A program made the position numbers and the translations under genes. This document shows positions 6,814 to 9,565 of a stretch of 9,565 nucleotides of DNA, piece after piece. Position 1 is the stretch's first letter. Every line of letters starts with the position of its first letter. This DNA comes from Gammaproteobacteria bacterium (GTDB taxonomy: Bacteria > Pseudomonadota > Gammaproteobacteria > Enterobacterales > Alteromonadaceae). Where the stretch lies: assembly GCA_023481025.1 (NCBI GenBank), contig JAMCWV010000166.1, positions 1 to 9,565 of the forward strand, read 5' to 3'. The notes below the pieces were generated by a model that ran no database searches, was not told where the DNA came from, and saw nothing but the letters and a program-made list of their open reading frames with translations.

Positions 6814-7380
6814 TTATCGCGTGGATTGTTGAATGAGCCATTGCCGCAATTCATCGTCATTCAATAACTGCGTCAATGTGTCGGCTAAACCTTGATTGAA
6901 ACTCGTCTGCATCCTTTGGTAATCAAGGGCAGAAAGCGGCGCGCCCGTTACAATAGTCTGATAACGCCGAATAATGGACTGGTTCTGATGCTCACCTTCG
7001 AGACGCAATGAAATATTGTGATTGGTTTGATAAGTGCGATCGATATGTTCAACGCGAATCAATGCATCTTCGATATATAACGTCATTTTAATCGGCGATT
7101 GCGCTGAGAAAAACCAATAGGAACTCAATTCTCTACTGATCAGAGTAGCCAGAGGGCTAGCGGTCGTGGCAAACTCTGCATGATCCTGATGATGTTCCAC
7201 GCGCAGCACATGACTGTGTGTACGCTGGTCCTTTATCTCCATACGAACAGGTGGTAATTGTTGTCCGCCAGATGTTACGAGCGACGCTATATTGACGTCG
7301 ATCACATCAGGCACCCGTGGTGTTGCATTACAACCAGACAACAAAAAAACCAACATGCATACAGCGAACAATCCACGCAT
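6814..7380 (-). CDS. yajG: YajG-family lipoprotein
   Basis: This is a 188-residue predicted lipoprotein. The signal is MRGLFAVCMLVFLLSGC, with the lipobox LSGC and acylated Cys17. Ser rather than Asp follows position -3 of the lipobox and Asn is at +2, so outer-membrane sorting is plausible. The C-terminal part (LADTLTQLLNDDELRQWLIQ) resembles the end of E. coli YajG, and gene order supports this, since yajG lies upstream of ampG in E. coli. The molecular function of YajG is not established. I placed the start at the ATG at 7380, with AAAGGG 8 bases upstream. A longer reading from a TTG at 7422 has no ribosome binding site and would put 14 basic residues before a normal lipoprotein signal. 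It is the first gene of the operon and is transcribed away from the FabH-like gene. Confidence 0.82.
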   Translation of the reverse strand: MRGLFAVCMLVFLLSGCNATPRVPDVIDVNIASLVTSGGQQLPPVRMEIKDQRTHSHVLRVEHHQDHAEFATTASPLATLISRELSSYWFFSAQSPIKMTLYIEDALIRVEHIDRTYQTNHNISLRLEGEHQNQSIIRRYQTIVTGAPLSALDYQRMQTSFNQGLADTLTQLLNDDELRQWLIQQSTR

Positions 7381-7498
7381 AAGACTTGCCCTTTTCGAAT
7401 GACTTCGTTTTCTTATGGGCAATAAAGGTATACGATTGTTACTGTAGAGTCACGCGCTGCGCCGTTAAATCAGCGCAAAAGTATTTAAGGTAGTGTTC
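7381..7498. promoter_or_regulatory. Divergent promoter region between yajG (minus) and the FabH-like gene (plus)
   Basis: These 118 bases must hold the promoters of both the yajG operon and the FabH-like gene. On minus, TATACC near 7428-7433 is a possible -10 box for yajG. On plus, no pair fits well. An inverted repeat GCGCTG/CAGCGC (7454-7459 and 7471-7476, 11-base loop) lies just before the AAGG of the FabH-like gene and could fold in its leader. Assignments here are weak. Confidence 0.35.
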
Positions 7499-8596
7499 AT
7501 GAAATTTGCAGAAATCACCGGTTGGGGTAAATGTGTACCACCCGCAGTCATGACCAATAATGACTTGGCCACATTTTTAGAGACATCCGATGAATGGATT
7601 CGCACCCGAACGGGGATCGAAGAGCGGCGCGTTAGTGCCGTCGGAACTTCAGCATTAGCCACGGTTGCCGCGCGCAATGCCTTAGCTGCTGCCGATTTGG
7701 ATCCATTAGAAATTGATCTGATTATCGTCGGCACCTGTACTGCCGATGAAATCATTCCTAATGTGGCGTCAAAGGTTCAGCAAAATATCGGCGCTAAGAA
7801 TGCCGCGGCGTTTGACTTGAATGCGGCTTGCAGCAGTTTTTTCTATGCCATGCACTTTGCGACCTCGAGCATTCGCATTGGCATGCATAAAAAAGTGCTA
7901 ATTATTGGCGCCGAGCGTCTAACCCGTATTCTCGATTGGACCAAGCGCGAAAGCGCGGTGTTGTTTGGTGATGGCGCCGGTGCCATGGTCCTCGAGGCGT
8001 CGGACAACCACGCCGGTTTACTCGCCTCCAAGGTAAGCTGTGATGCCGATGCGCGCGACGTGCTGTCACTCGACTTTGGCATGAGTTTCGATCGTTATAA
8101 TTTTGATGGCGTTATGCCGTTTAACTTTATTGGCCAAGAAATCTTCAAACGCGCAGTCAAAGGCATGAGCGCAGCAGTCGAGGCGGTGTTTCAAGAGACA
8201 GGCCTGAGTGTCGACGATATCGACGTACTGATTCCGCACCAAGCAAACAAACGCCTGATCGATTTTCTCGCGAAAATGTGCAAAGTACCCGAAGAAAAAA
8301 CCATGGTGAATATTCAGAAATATGGTAATACCTCTTCCGCCACGTTACCTATCGCATACACGGAAGCGCTGGAAACCGGCATGGTCAAACCGGGCGACTC
8401 GATTATTTCCGCAGTCTTCGGTGGTGGCTTAACCTGTGGTGCGGGTCTAATTAAATGGGGCGAGCGTGTCACGCCGTTACAGAATAACCAGATGACGCTC
8501 GAGCAAGGTGCAGACCAAAGTGCCCTCGACCTGATTCTGCCGTTGTATGAGGGCGCAAAAGCAGCGCTCGACAAAGCAGCCAAAAACGAGGCTTAA
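7499..8596 (+). CDS. Beta-ketoacyl-ACP synthase III family protein (FabH-like)
   Basis: KAS III enzymes condense an acyl-CoA with malonyl-ACP to start fatty-acid synthesis. The triad is intact: Cys111 in NAACSSF, His247 in IPHQANKRL, and Asn277 in KYGNTSSA. SDEWIRTRTGIEERR (30-44) keeps the CoA-binding Trp33 and Arg37, and FGDGAGAMVLE (156-166) and FGGGLTCGAGLIKW are typical. At 365 residues it exceeds the usual 317, with a helical, charged tail of about 40 residues after GLIKWGE. The acyl pocket differs from E. coli FabH: Ile86 lies where Phe87 is expected, and SS follows the catalytic Cys instead of AG. No fab genes surround it, so it may be a second enzyme using longer acyl-CoAs, as reported for P. 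aeruginosa PA3286. That is inference. The ATG at 7499 is chosen because AAGG is 8 bases upstream; a GTG at 7493 would be only 2 bases from it. Confidence 0.9.
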   Translation: MKFAEITGWGKCVPPAVMTNNDLATFLETSDEWIRTRTGIEERRVSAVGTSALATVAARNALAAADLDPLEIDLIIVGTCTADEIIPNVASKVQQNIGAKNAAAFDLNAACSSFFYAMHFATSSIRIGMHKKVLIIGAERLTRILDWTKRESAVLFGDGAGAMVLEASDNHAGLLASKVSCDADARDVLSLDFGMSFDRYNFDGVMPFNFIGQEIFKRAVKGMSAAVEAVFQETGLSVDDIDVLIPHQANKRLIDFLAKMCKVPEEKTMVNIQKYGNTSSATLPIAYTEALETGMVKPGDSIISAVFGGGLTCGAGLIKWGERVTPLQNNQMTLEQGADQSALDLILPLYEGAKAALDKAAKNEA

Positions 8597-8614
8597 TTCC
8601 GCGTAACACATCGC

Positions 8615-8643
8615 AAAAGGCAGCTCCACGGAGCTGCCTTTTT
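8615..8643. terminator. Bidirectional rho-independent terminator between convergent genes
   Basis: A perfect 12-pair stem, AAAAGGCAGCTC/GAGCTGCCTTTT, closes a CACG loop. The plus strand ends in TTTTT, and the minus strand reads a T run through the A run at 8615-8618. It lies 18 bases after the FabH-like stop and 38 bases beyond the crotonase stop, so it can serve both. Confidence 0.95.
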
Positions 8644-8681
8644 GTTATTTCCGCGCCTAGGCGCTCACGCGCAAGCGAACC

Positions 8682-9428
8682 TTACCGTTTACGCTGTGCC
8701 TTTTCGGCAATTATCGCTTGGGTCTCCGCACTGGCCAGCACGGTCAAAAAGTCTTTCAACTCACGCTGAATCCGCTCTGGCACCCCTTCCGGCTGGACTT
8801 TCATAAGCTTTTTACTCAACCGCAATGAACGTACCGGCTTGGCCGCCAAGCGCGCGCTGACATCCGCTACCGTCGCGGCCAATTCGTCGCCCGCCACCAC
8901 CTGATTCACCATATTGAATTCATAGGCTTGTTGCGCGTCAATCGTCTCAGCCAACAAGAGTAGCTCTGCTGCCTTTAAGTGCCCGCACAAGGCTGGTAAT
9001 AACTGACTTGAACCCGCTTCTGGCACAAGGCCCATATCCACAAACGGCATGACAAACTTAGTGCCTTCAGCGGCGTAAACGAGGTCGCAATGCAGTAATA
9101 AGGTTGTACCTATACCTACCGCAGCACCCTGCACTGCAGCGACGACTGTCACATCGACAGTGGCAATGGTATTGAGGAATTGGAACACTGGCGAGTCTGC
9201 CTTCAGCTCACCATGACGCAGAAAATCTCCGAGATCATTACCCGCACAGAATAAATCTCCCGCGCCGCTAAACACCACCGCCGCAATGTCATCCCGGCTA
9301 TTGGCGTCGCGCAGGGCTTGGGTCATCACTGCATACATGTCTTGGGTTAATGCGTTTTTCTTTTCCGGTCGATTCAATTGTACCGTGAGAATTTTATTCG
9401 CTTCGGTAACAATCACATGTTCGCTCAT
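8682..9428 (-). CDS. Crotonase-family enoyl-CoA hydratase/isomerase
   Basis: This is a 248-residue crotonase-fold protein, of the usual length for stand-alone members that act on enoyl-CoA thioesters. The first oxyanion-hole loop is FCAGNDLGDF (60-69) and the second is GAAVGIGTTLLLHCDLVYA (101-119). In MPFVDMGLVPEAGSSQLLP (127-145) the position of the first hydratase glutamate (rat Glu144) is Phe129. Glu155 matches the second (Glu164), and an extra acid, Glu137, sits in PEAGSS. This resembles peroxisomal-type delta3,delta2-enoyl-CoA isomerases, whose catalytic acid lies in a PEG/CSS segment, so isomerase activity is as likely as hydratase. The start is the ATG at 9428, with GAGG 8 bases upstream; an in-frame TTG at 9479 lacks a ribosome binding site. 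A FadR-like operator in its promoter suggests a role in fatty-acid breakdown. Confidence 0.9.
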   Translation of the reverse strand: MSEHVIVTEANKILTVQLNRPEKKNALTQDMYAVMTQALRDANSRDDIAAVVFSGAGDLFCAGNDLGDFLRHGELKADSPVFQFLNTIATVDVTVVAAVQGAAVGIGTTLLLHCDLVYAAEGTKFVMPFVDMGLVPEAGSSQLLPALCGHLKAAELLLLAETIDAQQAYEFNMVNQVVAGDELAATVADVSARLAAKPVRSLRLSKKLMKVQPEGVPERIQRELKDFLTVLASAETQAIIAEKAQRKR

Positions 9429-9498
9429 GGCTGATTCCTCGTTATTGTGCCCTCTCGGACGATCGCGTCGCTCGAGCAACTAATTTGCTTGTGACAGC

Positions 9499-9528
9499 AC
9501 CATAACACTGGTCAGTCCAGATAAACAA
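9499..9528 (-). promoter_or_regulatory. Candidate extended -10 promoter of the crotonase gene
   Basis: On the minus strand TTGTTT (9523-9528) and TATGGT (9499-9504) are 18 bases apart, with TG one base before the -10 box (extended -10). A start near 9492 would give a leader of about 64 bases. The FadR-like palindrome fills the spacer. Confidence 0.4.
9506..9522. promoter_or_regulatory. FadR-like operator
   Basis: CACTGGTCAGTCCAGAT is close to the known FadR operator pattern ACTGGTC-N-GACCAGT: the left half matches fully and the right half differs at two positions. It lies 78 bases upstream of a crotonase gene, between its likely -35 and -10 boxes, where a bound FadR would block polymerase and acyl-CoA would relieve it. 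The match is by eye against remembered sites. Confidence 0.5.
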
Positions 9529-9565
9529 GAAGGAATTCAATCAGGGGGAATAGAACATAAAGTGT

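Noticed and set aside
6803..6841. Longer ppiA reading starting at ATG 6841, overlapping yajG
   Set aside because: It would put 13 residues in front of a clear signal peptide. The ATG at 6802 has AGGA at proper spacing.
7381..7422. Longer yajG reading starting at TTG 7422
   Set aside because: No ribosome binding site precedes it. The ATG at 7380 has a good one and starts a normal lipoprotein signal.
7454..7476. Terminator before the FabH-like gene
   Set aside because: The 6-base stem has an 11-base loop and no T run on either strand next to it, so it is at most a leader hairpin.
8653..8664. Perfect 12-base palindrome GCGCCTAGGCGC after the crotonase gene
   Set aside because: It is short, occurs once, has no loop or T run, and lies next to a stronger terminator. 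No function is supported.
9429..9479. Longer crotonase reading starting at TTG 9479
   Set aside because: It is rich in Arg and lacks a ribosome binding site. The ATG at 9428 has GAGG 8 bases upstream and begins at the usual place for the fold.
9541..9565. AGGGGG followed by a GTG at the right edge, a possible plus-strand gene start
   Set aside because: The spacing is too long and no coding sequence is left in the window to test it.

Overview
The window looks like a chromosomal segment from a marine gammaproteobacterium of the Alteromonadales, most likely an Idiomarinaceae-type organism. This is inferred from moderate GC content, a large Alteromonas-type TonB-dependent receptor, the YajG/AmpG pairing known from gammaproteobacteria, and a long-form tryptophan 2,3-dioxygenase. 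No tRNA, rRNA, CRISPR array, insertion sequence or phage gene is visible. The taxonomy rests on reading the sequence, not on a search.

Layout from left to right. Positions 1-1731 (minus) hold the N-terminal 577 residues of a TonB-dependent outer-membrane receptor that runs off the left edge. A 354-base gap follows, with a palindrome-rich upstream region for the receptor and, at its far end, a rho-independent terminator for the genes to its right. Next, all on minus and read right to left, comes a run of six genes: yajG (lipoprotein), ppiA-like (periplasmic cyclophilin), ampG-like (muropeptide permease), panE-like (ketopantoate reductase), kynA (tryptophan 2,3-dioxygenase) and a 92-residue protein that resembles the N-terminal half of the primosome protein PriC. 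The first four are packed with gaps of 11 and 3 bases and one 4-base overlap, so they are very probably one operon. kynA follows after 110 bases. The PriC-like gene starts on the base directly after the kynA stop codon.

On the right, a ketoacyl-ACP synthase III (FabH-like, plus) diverges from yajG. It converges on a crotonase-family enoyl-CoA hydratase/isomerase (minus), with a strong bidirectional terminator between them. The crotonase promoter region carries a palindrome close to the FadR operator, placed between plausible -35 and -10 boxes.

Functionally the window combines envelope biology (outer-membrane import, a periplasmic foldase, cell-wall recycling), CoA precursor synthesis, tryptophan catabolism and acyl-chain metabolism. 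The genes are mostly ordinary housekeeping types. The points most worth a second look are the half-length PriC-like protein coupled to kynA, the two extra membrane segments in the middle of AmpG, the FadR-like site, and the palindromes upstream of the receptor. No clearly new multi-gene system is evident.
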